Source: Reinekea thalattae (GTDB taxonomy: Bacteria; Pseudomonadota; Gammaproteobacteria; Pseudomonadales; Natronospirillaceae). From it: a DNA stretch of 64,000 bases. Positions 54,647 to 64,000 of this stretch are shown here, in pieces; the stretch's first letter is position 1, and each line of letters starts with the position of its first letter. Below the pieces are notes generated by a model, which did not search any database, was not told the origin of the DNA, and worked only from the letters and a program-made list of their open reading frames with translations. The stretch spans positions 310,001-374,000 of the forward strand of contig NZ_VKAD01000001.1 of NCBI RefSeq assembly GCF_008041945.1. The letters are read 5' to 3'. The position numbers were made by a program, and so were the translations under genes.

Positions 54647-56029
54647 ATGATTCCTGTAATTGCATTAGTAGGCCGACCGAATGTCGGTAAATCAACTCTT
54701 TTCAACCGCTTCACGCGTTCGCGAGATGCCTTGGTTGCAGACTGGTCAGGCCTGACCAGGGATCGTAAATACGGTGAGGGTAAGCTTGGCGAACAGCCGT
54801 TTATTGTTATCGATACCGGTGGTGTCAGTGGTTTTGAAGAAGGTCTCGATGCTGAGATGGCAAAACAGAGTTTTGCCGCCATTGACGAAGCTGATGCGGT
54901 GTTGTTTTTGGTGGATGGCCAAACGGGCCTTACTGGCGCCGACCAGTTTTTAGCTGATCATCTGCGTAAAATAAATAAACCCATTTATTTGGTGGTGAAC
55001 AAAACCGACGGCCGCGATCCTGATGTAGCCACGGCAGACTTTTTTGAAATTGGCTTAGGTCAACCGTTACCGATTGCCGCCTCGCAAAACCGAGGAGTTT
55101 CTTCGTTATTGGAAGAAGTATTGGCCAACTTCCCGATACCAGAGGATCGTCAAGATCCGATGGACGATGACACCATTCGTATGGCGATTATTGGTCGGCC
55201 AAATGTGGGTAAATCAACACTGGTTAATCGCATGTTGGGTGAAGATCGAGTGGTTGTTTACGATCATCCGGGCACGACGATGGATAGCATTTACATTCCA
55301 TTTGAGCGTCATGAAAAACATTACACCCTGATTGATACGGCCGGTGTTCGTCGCCGTAAAAACATTTCTGAGGCGGTAGAAAAGTTTTCTATCGTTAAAA
55401 CCTTGCAGGCCATTCAAGATGCGAATGTAGTGGTGCTGGTTATCGACGCACAGGTTGGCTTGGTTGACCAAGATATGCACATGCTGGGTTTTGCATTGGA
55501 TTCAGGCCGGGCGTTAGTTCTTGCTGTCAATAAATGGGATGGTTTGCACGAAGATCAAAAAGATACCGTTAAAACGGCAATTGATCGTCGAATGCCGTTT
55601 ATGGATTGGGCTGATCTGCACTTTATTTCTGCTAAGCACGGCACCAATGTTGGCCATCTGTATGAGTCGGTTGATACCGCCTATGCAAGTGCTCGTGGCC
55701 ATTGGAGTACTAATCAGCTCACTACAATAATGCAGGGTGTGGTTGAGATGCATCAGCCGCCAATGGTCGGTGGACGTCGTATTAAGCTGCGTTATGCTCA
55801 CCAAGGTGGTACTAACCCGCCGATTGTGGTTATCCACGGTAATCAGCTTAATAAGCTACCTGGCAGCTATAAACGTTATTTGGAAAATGCCTTCCGTAAA
55901 GCATTGAAAGTTCGCGGTACGCCGATTCGATTTGAATTCCGAGTTGGTGAAAACCCCTATGATGATGTTGCTAAGGGTCGTCGAGCACCTAAAGAAAAGG
56001 CACGTCGCGAGCATCGACGCAATAAATAA
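54647..56029 (+). CDS. der: GTPase Der
   Basis: Essential two-domain GTPase of 50S ribosome assembly. 460 residues, with two G domains: [12 protein letters not shown] / DTGG / NKTD, and [12 protein letters not shown] / DTAG / NKWD, followed by the KH-like domain and a basic tail ([18 protein letters not shown]). ATG start after the bamB terminator, so it may have its own promoter in the 120-base gap. Confidence 0.97.
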   Translation: MIPVIALVGRPNVGKSTLFNRFTRSRDALVADWSGLTRDRKYGEGKLGEQPFIVIDTGGVSGFEEGLDAEMAKQSFAAIDEADAVLFLVDGQTGLTGADQFLADHLRKINKPIYLVVNKTDGRDPDVATADFFEIGLGQPLPIAASQNRGVSSLLEEVLANFPIPEDRQDPMDDDTIRMAIIGRPNVGKSTLVNRMLGEDRVVVYDHPGTTMDSIYIPFERHEKHYTLIDTAGVRRRKNISEAVEKFSIVKTLQAIQDANVVVLVIDAQVGLVDQDMHMLGFALDSGRALVLAVNKWDGLHEDQKDTVKTAIDRRMPFMDWADLHFISAKHGTNVGHLYESVDTAYASARGHWSTNQLTTIMQGVVEMHQPPMVGGRRIKLRYAHQGGTNPPIVVIHGNQLNKLPGSYKRYLENAFRKALKVRGTPIRFEFRVGENPYDDVAKGRRAPKEKARREHRRNK

Positions 56030-56150
56030 AAACAGCTTCAATCAAAGTATCAAGCGTATCAAAAGAAAAGCCTGACTGTGGCAGCGGCAACAAAGCCATG
56101 TCACAGTCGTATTTGGTTTTACTGCTTTTGCTCGCTACTGCTTTTACTCG

Positions 56151-57506
56151 CTATTTAATTGCAGGCTTTGTTGCCGGTTCTGTTGCAACGACTCTAGATC
56201 GAATCCGACCTTGCGCCACCTCTGTTTGAATCTCTTGGCCTTCGGCTAATTCAGAAACATCTCGAATGATATTTCCTGCGTCATCTTTGGTAATGCTGTA
56301 GCCTCGTTCCAGTGTTGCCAATGGCGATAGTATATTCAGCTGTGAGGCGCAATTGGCCAGTTGTACCTGCTTGTTGCCAAGGCTGTGTTGAATGCTATTT
56401 TGTAATCGGCTTTCTAGCTGCACCAGGCTGTTGTGCTGTTGTTTTAGCTGAGCGGCAGGGTTCATGCGTTCAAGCCGATTAGTGAGCGAGCTTAACCGCT
56501 GACTCCAAGCTAACATCGGCTGTTTGATGGCATCGATTAACTGACTTTGTTGTATGTGTAGCGACAGTCGCCATTCACTAAGCGTTTGTTGTGGGCTTTT
56601 TAAGCGCTGCCGGGTTTGCAATAGTCGTTGTCGGCTGAGCGCCAGCTTCGTATTGACGGCGTAATACAGCTTTTCAGTCAGCTGATCAACACGCTGTATA
56701 CGTTCATACTGATCTGGGCTGACTAATTCGGCAGCTTGAGAGGGCGTTGCTGCTCGAACATCAGCAACAAAATCGGCAATAGAAAAATCCACTTCATGGC
56801 CAACGGCAGAGATAACGGGCAACTCCGAGGAAAATAATGCCCGAGCGACAGGCTCAGTATTAAAACACCATAAATCTTCTAATGAGCCACCGCCACGGCC
56901 GACGATCAGAACATCGACTTCATTGCGCCGATTGGCGGTTTCAATGGCTTCTACTAAGGTTTGTGTTGCTTGAGCGCCTTGAACTTGGCTGGGGTATAAA
57001 ATGGCTTTTATAGCCGGGTAGCGGCGCTTTAAAACCGTTAAAATATCCTGTACTGCAGCGCCTGTGCTAGAGGTCACTAAGCCGACTGTTTGGATCGATT
57101 CTGGTAGCGGTTTTTTGTGTTCTGCGTCAAACAGGCCTTCGGCTGCTAGGCGTTCTTTCATTTGAAAGAATGCCGCCTGTAACTCACCTTCGCCTACAGG
57201 TGCGATGCTATTGGCAATCAGCTGATAGTCGCCGCGGCCTTCGTATAGGCTTAAACGGCCTTGTACCAGTACTTCATCGCCCTGTTTGGGCACATAACGA
57301 TTACGCGCTAGCTGGCCTTTAAACATGGCGCAGCGAATCTGTGCGTTTTGGTCTTTCAGCGTGAAGTAAATATGCCCAGAAGCAGGGCGGCTTAAAGTCG
57401 AAATTTCACCTTGCACAGGAATCGCAGGGAATTGGCTTTCCAGTAGCTGTTTAACCTGTCGGTTCAGCTGCGAAACGCTTAATGGGGAAGAGGGTTGGTG
57501 CCACAT
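56151..57506 (-). CDS. xseA: Exodeoxyribonuclease VII large subunit
   Basis: 451 residues. N-terminal OB fold (VQGEISTLSRPASGHIYFTLKD), central catalytic domain (TSSTGAAVQDILTVLKRRYP, GRGGGSLEDLWCFN, AVGHEVDFSIADFVADVRAATPS cut in two places) and a coiled-coil C-terminus ending in LERGYSITKD. Degrades single-stranded DNA with XseB, which is not in the window. Convergent with der, divergent from guaB, the standard arrangement. Confidence 0.96.
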   Translation of the reverse strand: MWHQPSSPLSVSQLNRQVKQLLESQFPAIPVQGEISTLSRPASGHIYFTLKDQNAQIRCAMFKGQLARNRYVPKQGDEVLVQGRLSLYEGRGDYQLIANSIAPVGEGELQAAFFQMKERLAAEGLFDAEHKKPLPESIQTVGLVTSSTGAAVQDILTVLKRRYPAIKAILYPSQVQGAQATQTLVEAIETANRRNEVDVLIVGRGGGSLEDLWCFNTEPVARALFSSELPVISAVGHEVDFSIADFVADVRAATPSQAAELVSPDQYERIQRVDQLTEKLYYAVNTKLALSRQRLLQTRQRLKSPQQTLSEWRLSLHIQQSQLIDAIKQPMLAWSQRLSSLTNRLERMNPAAQLKQQHNSLVQLESRLQNSIQHSLGNKQVQLANCASQLNILSPLATLERGYSITKDDAGNIIRDVSELAEGQEIQTEVAQGRIRSRVVATEPATKPAIK

Positions 57507-57573
57507 AGAAGACTCTCGATATAGAAGACTCTTACTCTTTAATAAGAAGTCACATTAATAGTAAGAAGTCACA
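57505..57573. repeat. Two pairs of 12-bp direct repeats upstream of xseA
   Basis: ATAGAAGACTCT at 57505-57516 and 57521-57532; TAAGAAGTCACA at 57543-57554 and 57562-57573. They lie in the xseA leader. Confidence 0.8.
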
Positions 57574-57664
57574 CGATGACGCTTATTGGCTGCGCAGCCT
57601 GTCTTAGCATTCGCCAGACCCGCAAAGAGGCAGTCTATAAAAGCGCGCGATAATGCCATAAAGC

Positions 57665-57692
57665 TTTGCAATTAAGCAAATATGGTTATAAT
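57665..57692 (+). promoter_or_regulatory. Candidate guaB promoter
   Basis: TTTGCA (57665-57670), 16-base spacer, TATAAT (57687-57692), 82 bases before the guaB ATG. Confidence 0.6.
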
Positions 57693-57774
57693 GCCGCGCC
57701 AATCAAAGATTGGTATCCTTAATAGCGAGGGTGCTTCATCTATCTCCTTTCCACGTTAAGCAAAGGGATACATC

Positions 57775-59244
57775 ATGCTACGAATTGCTCAAACAGCCTT
57801 AACTTTTGACGACGTTCTTTTAGTTCCAGGCCACTCAGAAGTTCTACCCAAAGACGTGTCGTTAAAAACGCGCATCAGCCGTAATATCGCCTTAAATATT
57901 CCCCTTGTTTCTGCCGCAATGGATACTGTTACTGAATCTCGCTTGGCTATTGCCATGGCGCAAGAAGGCGGTATCGGTATTATTCATAAGAATATGACCA
58001 TTGAGGCGCAGGCGCAGCAAGTTCGCCTCGTTAAAAAATATGAATCTGGCGTTGTACGTGACCCAATCACTATTGACGCCGATGCGACCATTCGCGAACT
58101 TATCGACCTAACAACCCTGCACAGTATTTCTGGTGTTCCAGTACTTAAAGATGGTGATTTAGTCGGTATTGTTACTAGCCGAGATGTTCGCTTCGAGAAA
58201 AACCTCGACAACAAAGTCTCTGACATCATGACTGGTAAAGAGAAGTTGGTGACTGTACAAGAGGGCGCTAGCCAATCGTTAGTACGCGATTTACTGCACG
58301 ATCACCGCATCGAAAAAGTCTTGGTGGTTGATGATGCCTTTAAGCTGATCGGTATGATGACGGTTAAAGACATTAACAAAGCCAAAACCTATCCAAACGC
58401 CTGTAAGGATCAGAATGGCAGTTTACGTGTGGGCGCTGCGGTTGGTACTGGTGCAGATACTCCCGATCGCGTTGAAGCGCTAGTTAATGCTGGCGTTGAT
58501 GTCATTGTTGTCGATACCGCACATGGTCATAGCAAGGGCGTCATCGATCGAGTTCGTTGGGTAAAAGAAAACTACCCTCAAGTTGATGTGATTGGCGGTA
58601 ATATCGCCACAGCCGCTGCCGCGATAGACTTAGCCAAAGCTGGTGCTGATGGCGTGAAAGTCGGTATTGGACCTGGCTCTATCTGTACCACTCGTATTGT
58701 TGCAGGTGTTGGTGTTCCTCAAATCAGTGCCGTCGCTAATGTTGCAGAAGCGCTCAAAGAGTACGACATTCCACTGATCGCTGATGGCGGCATTCGTTTT
58801 TCTGGTGACCTTGCTAAAGCGATTGTTGCTGGTGCTTCGGCTATTATGGCTGGCGGCATGTTTGCCGGTACTGACGAATCGCCAGGTGAAGTCGAACTGT
58901 TCCAAGGCCGTTCTTATAAAAGCTACCGTGGTATGGGCTCGATGGGTGCTATGTCGCAAACACAAGGTTCAAGTGATCGTTACTTCCAAGCCGTAGAAAG
59001 TGGTGTCGAAAAACTGGTACCAGAAGGCATTGAAGGCCGTATTGCTGTTAAAGGACCAATGGGTGCCGTTGTGCACCAGTTATTGGGTGGTTTGCGAGCA
59101 TCGATGGGATACACTGGCTGTAAGAACATTGAAGAAATGCGCACCAAACCAGAATTTGTGCAAATTACCGGCGCTGGTATGAAAGAATCGCACGTGCATG
59201 ATGTTCAAATTACCAAAGAAGCACCGAACTACCGTGTCAGCTAA
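57775..59244 (+). CDS. guaB: Inosine-5'-monophosphate dehydrogenase
   Basis: Oxidises IMP to XMP, the committed step to GMP. 489 residues: [16 protein letters not shown], two CBS domains (about 95-205), the catalytic Cys loop [17 protein letters not shown], and [11 protein letters not shown]. Followed by guaA after 288 bases. Confidence 0.98.
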   Translation: MLRIAQTALTFDDVLLVPGHSEVLPKDVSLKTRISRNIALNIPLVSAAMDTVTESRLAIAMAQEGGIGIIHKNMTIEAQAQQVRLVKKYESGVVRDPITIDADATIRELIDLTTLHSISGVPVLKDGDLVGIVTSRDVRFEKNLDNKVSDIMTGKEKLVTVQEGASQSLVRDLLHDHRIEKVLVVDDAFKLIGMMTVKDINKAKTYPNACKDQNGSLRVGAAVGTGADTPDRVEALVNAGVDVIVVDTAHGHSKGVIDRVRWVKENYPQVDVIGGNIATAAAAIDLAKAGADGVKVGIGPGSICTTRIVAGVGVPQISAVANVAEALKEYDIPLIADGGIRFSGDLAKAIVAGASAIMAGGMFAGTDESPGEVELFQGRSYKSYRGMGSMGAMSQTQGSSDRYFQAVESGVEKLVPEGIEGRIAVKGPMGAVVHQLLGGLRASMGYTGCKNIEEMRTKPEFVQITGAGMKESHVHDVQITKEAPNYRVS

Positions 59245-59288
59245 TCACTGTCACCTAGTCTTTAAAGGCTAGCTAGCTCTTAGTAGTC

Positions 59289-59356
59289 ATAAATAGCTAA
59301 TGATCATAGATAGTTAGTGGCCATAAGCAGTTAGCGGCTATAGGTAGTTTGACTGT
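59289..59356. repeat. Degenerate 17-bp tandem repeat between guaB and guaA
   Basis: Four consecutive 17-base units, each beginning ATA and centred on TAGTTAGTGG-like sequence (59289, 59306, 59323, 59340). Confidence 0.75.
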
Positions 59357-59386
59357 GGTAGTTAGTGACAGATAGAACGTTTAAAT

Positions 59387-59431
59387 CGCCGAGCGCGCCC
59401 ATTAGGGTTTCGCTCGGCGAGTTGTTTTATT
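59387..59431 (+). terminator. Hairpin with T-rich tail before guaA
   Basis: CGCCGAGCG (59387-59395) pairs with CGCTCGGCG (59411-59419), followed by AGTTGTTTTATTTG. A guaB terminator or an attenuator before guaA. Confidence 0.65.
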
Positions 59432-59532
59432 TGTATTAAATTAGTTGTTTTACTGAACCAAGAAAACGCAATCAACATTAAGCTCGAAGGTGTCGGTTGT
59501 TGTGTTAGACAATAGATCTGAAGGCAAATTAC

Positions 59533-61110
59533 ATGACTCAAGTGAATATCCACTCCGATAAAATCCTGATCTTGGATTTTGGCTCTCAATATACTCAGCT
59601 GATTGCACGTCGCATTCGCGAGTTAGGTGTTTATTGTGAAATTTACGCCTACGACTTACCCGAACAAGAGATCAAAGATTTTAATGCTCGCGGCATTATT
59701 TTATCCGGTGGTCCAGAGTCTGTTGGTCAACAGGATAGCCCAGCAGCGCCAGATATTGTATTTAATCTTGGTATTCCGGTTCTTGGTATCTGTTACGGCA
59801 TGCAAACCATGGCGCACCAGTTTGGTGGTGTTGTTTCTACCTCGAATGAACAAGAGTTTGGTTACGCCGAAGTTAAAGTTGAAAGTAACGGTAGCCTATT
59901 AAAAGGCTTATCCGATAAAGAAACCGACGGTGCGCAGCTGTTGGATGTTTGGATGAGTCATGGTGATAAAGTCACTCAATTACCTGAAGGCTTTGAGTTG
60001 ATGGCATCAACACCCAGTTGCCCAATCGCTGCCATGGCCAACGAGGCTAAAAAATTCTACGGTGTGCAATTTCACCCAGAAGTGACGCACACTTTAAAAG
60101 GCCTAGAGTTGCTACAGCGCTTTGTGATTGAATTTGCAGGTTGCAAAGCCTTGTGGACACCGGCCAATATTATCGAAGATCAAATTGCAGCGGTCCGCCA
60201 GCAAGTAGGTAATCGCCGAGTATTGTTAGGTCTTTCAGGCGGTGTTGATTCGTCAGTCGTGGCTGCCTTATTGCATAAGGCTATTGGCGATCAGCTAACC
60301 TGCGTGTTCGTTGATAACGGCCTATTGCGAAAAGACGAAGGCGATCAAGTCATGAAGACCTTTGCCGAAAATATGGGTGTTAAGGTGATTCGTGCCGATG
60401 CTCAAGATCGTTTTTTAAACGCGCTTAAAGGCGAGTCTGATCCTGAAGCCAAGCGAAAAATTATTGGTCACGAATTCATCAATGTATTCGATAACGAAGC
60501 GACAAAAATTACCGATGTCGATTTTCTAGCGCAGGGTACGATCTACCCTGATGTTATTGAATCCGCTGCTTCTAAAACCGGTAAAGCGCACGTGATTAAA
60601 TCGCACCACAATGTCGGTGGCTTACCAGAAGATATGAAAATGGACTTAGTCGAACCGCTACGCGAGCTCTTTAAAGACGAAGTTCGCCGCATTGGTTTAG
60701 AGCTCGGCTTACCGTACAACATGGTTTATCGCCATCCATTCCCAGGGCCAGGCTTAGGTGTACGCATTTTAGGTGAAGTTAAAAAAGAATACGCCGATAT
60801 CCTACGTGAAGCCGATGCCATCTTTATGGAAGAGCTGCACGCAGCGGATTGGTACCACAAAACGTCACAAGCCTTCGCTGTATTCTTACCAGTTAAATCC
60901 GTCGGCGTGGTTGGCGATGGCCGTCGCTATGAATGGGTTATAGCACTGCGCGCGGTAGAGACTATCGACTTCATGACAGCACGCTGGGCGCATTTACCGT
61001 ACGAGTTGCTAGGTAAAGTCAGTAACCGTATCATCAATGAAATTAATGGTGTCTCGCGTGTTGTTTACGATGTGTCAGGTAAACCGCCAGCGACCATCGA
61101 GTGGGAATAG
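59533..61110 (+). CDS. guaA: GMP synthase (glutamine-hydrolysing)
   Basis: Amidates XMP to GMP. 525 residues: N-terminal class I amidotransferase with LSGGPESV, nucleophile GICYGMQ and [11 protein letters not shown]-pyrophosphatase domain with SGGVDSSV; C-terminal dimerisation domain ([16 protein letters not shown]) ending in PPATIEWE. Complete. Confidence 0.98.
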   Translation: MTQVNIHSDKILILDFGSQYTQLIARRIRELGVYCEIYAYDLPEQEIKDFNARGIILSGGPESVGQQDSPAAPDIVFNLGIPVLGICYGMQTMAHQFGGVVSTSNEQEFGYAEVKVESNGSLLKGLSDKETDGAQLLDVWMSHGDKVTQLPEGFELMASTPSCPIAAMANEAKKFYGVQFHPEVTHTLKGLELLQRFVIEFAGCKALWTPANIIEDQIAAVRQQVGNRRVLLGLSGGVDSSVVAALLHKAIGDQLTCVFVDNGLLRKDEGDQVMKTFAENMGVKVIRADAQDRFLNALKGESDPEAKRKIIGHEFINVFDNEATKITDVDFLAQGTIYPDVIESAASKTGKAHVIKSHHNVGGLPEDMKMDLVEPLRELFKDEVRRIGLELGLPYNMVYRHPFPGPGLGVRILGEVKKEYADILREADAIFMEELHAADWYHKTSQAFAVFLPVKSVGVVGDGRRYEWVIALRAVETIDFMTARWAHLPYELLGKVSNRIINEINGVSRVVYDVSGKPPATIEWE

Positions 61111-61244
61111 GCTTTAATCAACTAGTGCGATAGTCTACGAGGCTTATCTAGATCAATAGATAAAATATTTTATTTTGGCAAGGTTTTACAATTCGGTTGT
61201 TTGAAGCAACTGTCTGTAAAGCATATACAATAAGGTAGCAATAG

Positions 61245-62447
61245 ATGAACGATGTAAATTACAGGCATGACGATGAAATCGACCTAATAGAGCTATTTAA
61301 TACTCTATGGGCTAAAAAAATACTGATTGCTGCGGTTACCGCAGTGTTCTCTATTATCGCCTTAGTCTATGTCTCTATCACACCGTCTACCTTTACTGCA
61401 CAAACAATATTTCGTCCTATACCGTTATTAGAGAACTTGAAATATAGAAGCTTTAATCAATATGACGCAGTAGAGGTTAATTCAAATACGTTATTCGTGA
61501 TGTTTTTGGAGCAGCTTCAGTCTAGTGATGCTATTCAGGCAGCGATGAAGGAATTGAATTTTATTGATTCTTCATTATATGACGCTGAAGCCGAATACAA
61601 TTTAGCATTAGCTCAAGAAGCGTCGGAAGTTGGTGTGAAGATCATTAAAAATACGAATATTGTTACTGCAGAGGAGCCTTCTATTTATCTAGAGCTAAGC
61701 TACTCTCATACTGACGAAGAAAAATGGAAGCAATTATTAGCTTTGTTATATTCCCAAGTGAATACAGACATACGGAAAACAATTATAAGTCGAGTAGAAT
61801 CAATAGTTGCGAGTGAGCGATCTAAATTAAACTTCGAGATAGAAGATATAGCAACAGCTATAGAGAATGCAGAGCGAGACTACGAACAGTTTGTATTAAC
61901 TCGTATTGCCTATTTAGAAGAGCATGCAGCTATTGCAAGGTATTTAAATTTAGCAGAAGGAAGAATGGTCTCTGGCGACAAGGTGAATTTTGAAATTTCA
62001 AATGATGTCTTGATGAACTTAAACTCAAACGATGCAATGACACCAGAAAAAACAAATAACTTTGAAGCTAATAGGTCGAGTCAAAACCATGCTGACGATA
62101 CAATTACCTATCTACGTGGTTATAAAGCCATAGAAAAAGAAATCGAGTTGTTAAAAAATAGAAAAAACAAGAGTTATTTCATTGAAGGCTTGTTTCAGCT
62201 AGAACAACAAAAGCGAGCTCTAGAGCAAGATAAAACATTAGAACGAATCCAAGCCGCTTTACTAGAAACGCCTATTGCTGATGAAGCTGAATTTCATTCG
62301 GTATTAGCTAATGTTGATGCCACTGAATTTAACTACAGTAAAAAGAAAATAATGATATTGGTATTGGCTATTTTCCTAGGCCTTATGTCTAGCTGTATTT
62401 TTGTGCTGTTCCGTTCAGCTGTTCAGAATAAAGCAGAACAACATTAG
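61245..62447 (+). CDS. Wzz/chain-length-determinant family protein (orphan)
   Basis: 400 residues. TM helix near 30-50 (ILIAAVTAVFSIIALVYVSI) after a DEIDLIELFNTLWAKK start, and a second near 370-390 (MILVLAIFLGLMSSCIFVLF), with a long helical periplasmic part. This is the polysaccharide co-polymerase layout (Wzz domain), which sets glycan length. No glycosyltransferases or tyrosine kinase domain nearby, so the partner is elsewhere. Its sequence is visibly richer in A/T than its neighbours. Confidence 0.82.
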   Translation: MNDVNYRHDDEIDLIELFNTLWAKKILIAAVTAVFSIIALVYVSITPSTFTAQTIFRPIPLLENLKYRSFNQYDAVEVNSNTLFVMFLEQLQSSDAIQAAMKELNFIDSSLYDAEAEYNLALAQEASEVGVKIIKNTNIVTAEEPSIYLELSYSHTDEEKWKQLLALLYSQVNTDIRKTIISRVESIVASERSKLNFEIEDIATAIENAERDYEQFVLTRIAYLEEHAAIARYLNLAEGRMVSGDKVNFEISNDVLMNLNSNDAMTPEKTNNFEANRSSQNHADDTITYLRGYKAIEKEIELLKNRKNKSYFIEGLFQLEQQKRALEQDKTLERIQAALLETPIADEAEFHSVLANVDATEFNYSKKKIMILVLAIFLGLMSSCIFVLFRSAVQNKAEQH

Positions 62448-62474
62448 GATGATTAATCCATACGGCAAAGGCGA

Positions 62475-62975
62475 ATGAGTCAGCAAGATCAACACTATAT
62501 GCATCGAGCTCTTGGGCTAGCGGATAAAGCCGAGCAATTGGGTGAGGTGCCTATAGGCGCAGTGGTGGTGTATCAAGATGAGGTGATTGGGGAAGGCTTT
62601 AATCAATCCATTACCTCGCTCGACCCGAGTGCTCATGCCGAGATGGTAGCGATACGTGCAGCGGCCAAGCATATAGGCAATTATCGCTTGGTGGATTGCA
62701 CGCTTTATGTCACGTTAGAGCCTTGCACTATGTGTATGGGCTTGCTGATTCACAGCCGAATTAGCCGTTTAGTTTATGGTGCGGTTGAGCCTAAGGCGGG
62801 CGCCATTTCATCGACCTTAAATATCCATAGTTTGACTCATTTTAATCATCGCTTCGATATCACCAGTGGTGTGTTGGCGGAGCAATGCTCAACTAAAATG
62901 TCGAACTTCTTTAAAGAACGCAGAGCGCGCAAAAAGCAGCTCAAAGACAGCGTTCAAGTTCATAAGGAAAGTTAA
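62475..62975 (+). CDS. tadA: tRNA-specific adenosine deaminase
   Basis: Converts A34 to inosine in tRNA-Arg(ACG). 166 residues: HAEMVAIRAA (His and proton-shuttle Glu) and EPCTMCMGLL (two zinc Cys), with PIGAVVVYQDEVIGEG. C-terminal FFKERRARKKQ is typical. ATG start. Confidence 0.95.
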   Translation: MSQQDQHYMHRALGLADKAEQLGEVPIGAVVVYQDEVIGEGFNQSITSLDPSAHAEMVAIRAAAKHIGNYRLVDCTLYVTLEPCTMCMGLLIHSRISRLVYGAVEPKAGAISSTLNIHSLTHFNHRFDITSGVLAEQCSTKMSNFFKERRARKKQLKDSVQVHKES

Positions 62976-62977
62976 GA

Positions 62978-64000
62978 TTGTCTCCAAGTTCGTTGTCGCT
63001 AACTCAAAAGGTGTGGCGACTTTCTCCTATTTATCTTTTTTATTTTGCCCTGTTCGGCTCTTTTATTCCTTATATTGCGCGATTTTTAATTGCCAGTGGT
63101 CTAACTGCCGTTGAGGCTGGGATCATTGTTGCCGTAGCAAATGGCGTGAATGTATTTGCACCCTTTTTAATTAGTTTTTTAGCCGATAAAACCGGTAAGC
63201 GTGTTATTTACTTGCGCATCGGTTATATCGGCATGGGGCTGTTTTATTTCGCCTCATTATTTGGTTCTGGGTTTTGGTTTTATTTTACGGTCTTTGGTTT
63301 ATTTGGTATTTGCCTTTCAGCTGTATTGCCGCAAATGGAAACCATTACCTTATCGCTGTTAGGCGACCAGCGTCATCGTTATGGCCAAATTCGGCTTTGG
63401 GGTTCGATTGGCTTTGTCATTACGGTATGGCTGTTGGGCAGTTTGATCGACCTATTTAGTGTTCGCATTATTGCCATGATTGGTGCGGTGTTGTCGATGC
63501 TGATGCTAATTGCATCACTGTTTATCCCTGAACAAAAAAATACCGATACAAAGGTAGTGCTCGAAAATAAACCACAAACAGAAGCCTCACCAATCGAACT
63601 GCCAATAAACTGGTTACAGGTGAGTGGTTTACTCGTAGCGGTTTTGTTTTGGCAGTTCAGTATGGCGCCTTACAACACCTTTTTTGATTTATATATGCGA
63701 GAGCAGGGTGTGAGTGCCTCGATGAGTGGTTTTTTGCTGAGCTTTGGATCATTCTGCGAAATTGTCACCTTTATCTTTATTGCTCGGCTATTCGTTAAAT
63801 ACAGTGATAAAGCCTTGCTGTTGTTTGCCTTGGCAGTGACGGTACTGCGTTGGTTGGTGTTAGCTAATTTCGCACAAAGTGTTGCCGTGGTGCTATTAAC
63901 TCAAGTTGCGCATGCAATCACCTTTGGTGTCACTCACTCAGTGATCGTGCATCGAATGAGTTACCTATTTCCGGCCAGCCGTGCCAGTTTTGGTCAGGGT
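62978..64000 (+). CDS. MFS transporter, N-terminal part (3' end outside window)
   Basis: Open frame of 341 codons running off the window. TTG start at 62978, 2 bases after the tadA stop, with GGAA 8 bases upstream. Predicted product starts with WRLSPIYLFYFALFGSFIPY and has at least nine hydrophobic helices, with FLADKTGKR in the loop after helix 2 (the MFS DxxGxR-type motif) and RYGQIRLWGSIGF. Resembles the HcaT/nucleoside-symporter-like MFS_1 group. Substrate unknown. Probably cotranscribed with tadA. Confidence 0.85.
   Translation, partial: MSPSSLSLTQKVWRLSPIYLFYFALFGSFIPYIARFLIASGLTAVEAGIIVAVANGVNVFAPFLISFLADKTGKRVIYLRIGYIGMGLFYFASLFGSGFWFYFTVFGLFGICLSAVLPQMETITLSLLGDQRHRYGQIRLWGSIGFVITVWLLGSLIDLFSVRIIAMIGAVLSMLMLIASLFIPEQKNTDTKVVLENKPQTEASPIELPINWLQVSGLLVAVLFWQFSMAPYNTFFDLYMREQGVSASMSGFLLSFGSFCEIVTFIFIARLFVKYSDKALLLFALAVTVLRWLVLANFAQSVAVVLLTQVAHAITFGVTHSVIVHRMSYLFPASRASFGQG

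Noticed and set aside
56074-56108. Hairpin GACTGTG...CACAGTC between der and xseA as a terminator
   Set aside because: The stem is real but has large internal mismatches and no adjacent T-run; not called.

Overview
The window is a chromosomal segment of a Gram-negative, heterotrophic gammaproteobacterium, most likely a marine Oceanospirillales/Pseudomonas-side lineage. This rests on gene content and order: SRP RNA-dnaX-ybaB-recR, rnd-ycgL-ycgN, suhB/trmJ/cysE/iscR, and ndk-rlmN-pilF-ispG-hisS-yfgM-bamB-der-xseA-guaBA follow Pseudomonas-type synteny. Base composition is moderate and I cannot name the species. I see no tRNA, rRNA operon, CRISPR array, insertion sequence or prophage; almost everything is core chromosome.

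Layout. 1-8.2 kb: end of an ABC exporter, a DUF3301 protein, pyruvate kinase, an Rrf2 regulator that has lost two cluster cysteines, tRNA methyltransferase cmoM, aconitase acnB and queE. 8.3-13.8 kb: 4.5S RNA and a replication/repair/RNA operon (dnaX, ybaB, recR, rnd, ycgL, ycgN). dnaX carries a complete programmed -1 frameshift signal. 13.9-18.7 kb: an envelope module of uncertain role (small membrane protein, three-TM protein with a winged-helix tail, von Willebrand A protein with acidic cytoplasmic tail, class II glutamine amidotransferase). 18.9-28.9 kb: hrpA, an alpha/beta hydrolase with Asp in place of the nucleophilic Ser, a DUF442 phosphatase, debris of two genes beside a MocR regulator, and a thiol/electrophile-stress group (GFA protein, YghU, AhpD-like protein, TetR with paired operators).

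28.9-39.2 kb: patatin-like protein, a SuhB homologue with an altered metal motif, trmJ, cysE, then an inserted block (LpxH-like phosphoesterase, ExeM-type nuclease, SulP transporter, UspA). 39.2-47.4 kb: an iron-sulfur assembly operon that starts as ISC (iscR, iscS) and continues as SUF (sufB, C, D, S, an A-type carrier, sufT, sufE) exactly where iscU-iscA-hscBA-fdx lie in relatives. 47.5-61.1 kb: ndk, rlmN, pilF, ispG, hisS, yfgM, bamB, der, xseA, guaB, guaA, with rodZ missing from its usual slot. 61.2-64 kb: an orphan Wzz-type protein, tadA and the start of an MFS transporter.

Functional links: the Fe-S operon supplies clusters to IscR, IspG, RlmN, QueE and AcnB, all encoded here; CysE provides cysteine for the desulfurases; HisS, TrmJ, CmoM, TadA, RlmN and QueE form a translation/RNA-modification theme. 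A recurrent feature is short tandem repeats (7, 15, 16 and 17 bp units), both in linkers of coding genes and in spacers. The strongest items for follow-up are the dnaX frameshift signal, the ISC-to-SUF replacement, the decayed gene pair next to mocR and the three-TM/VWA module.
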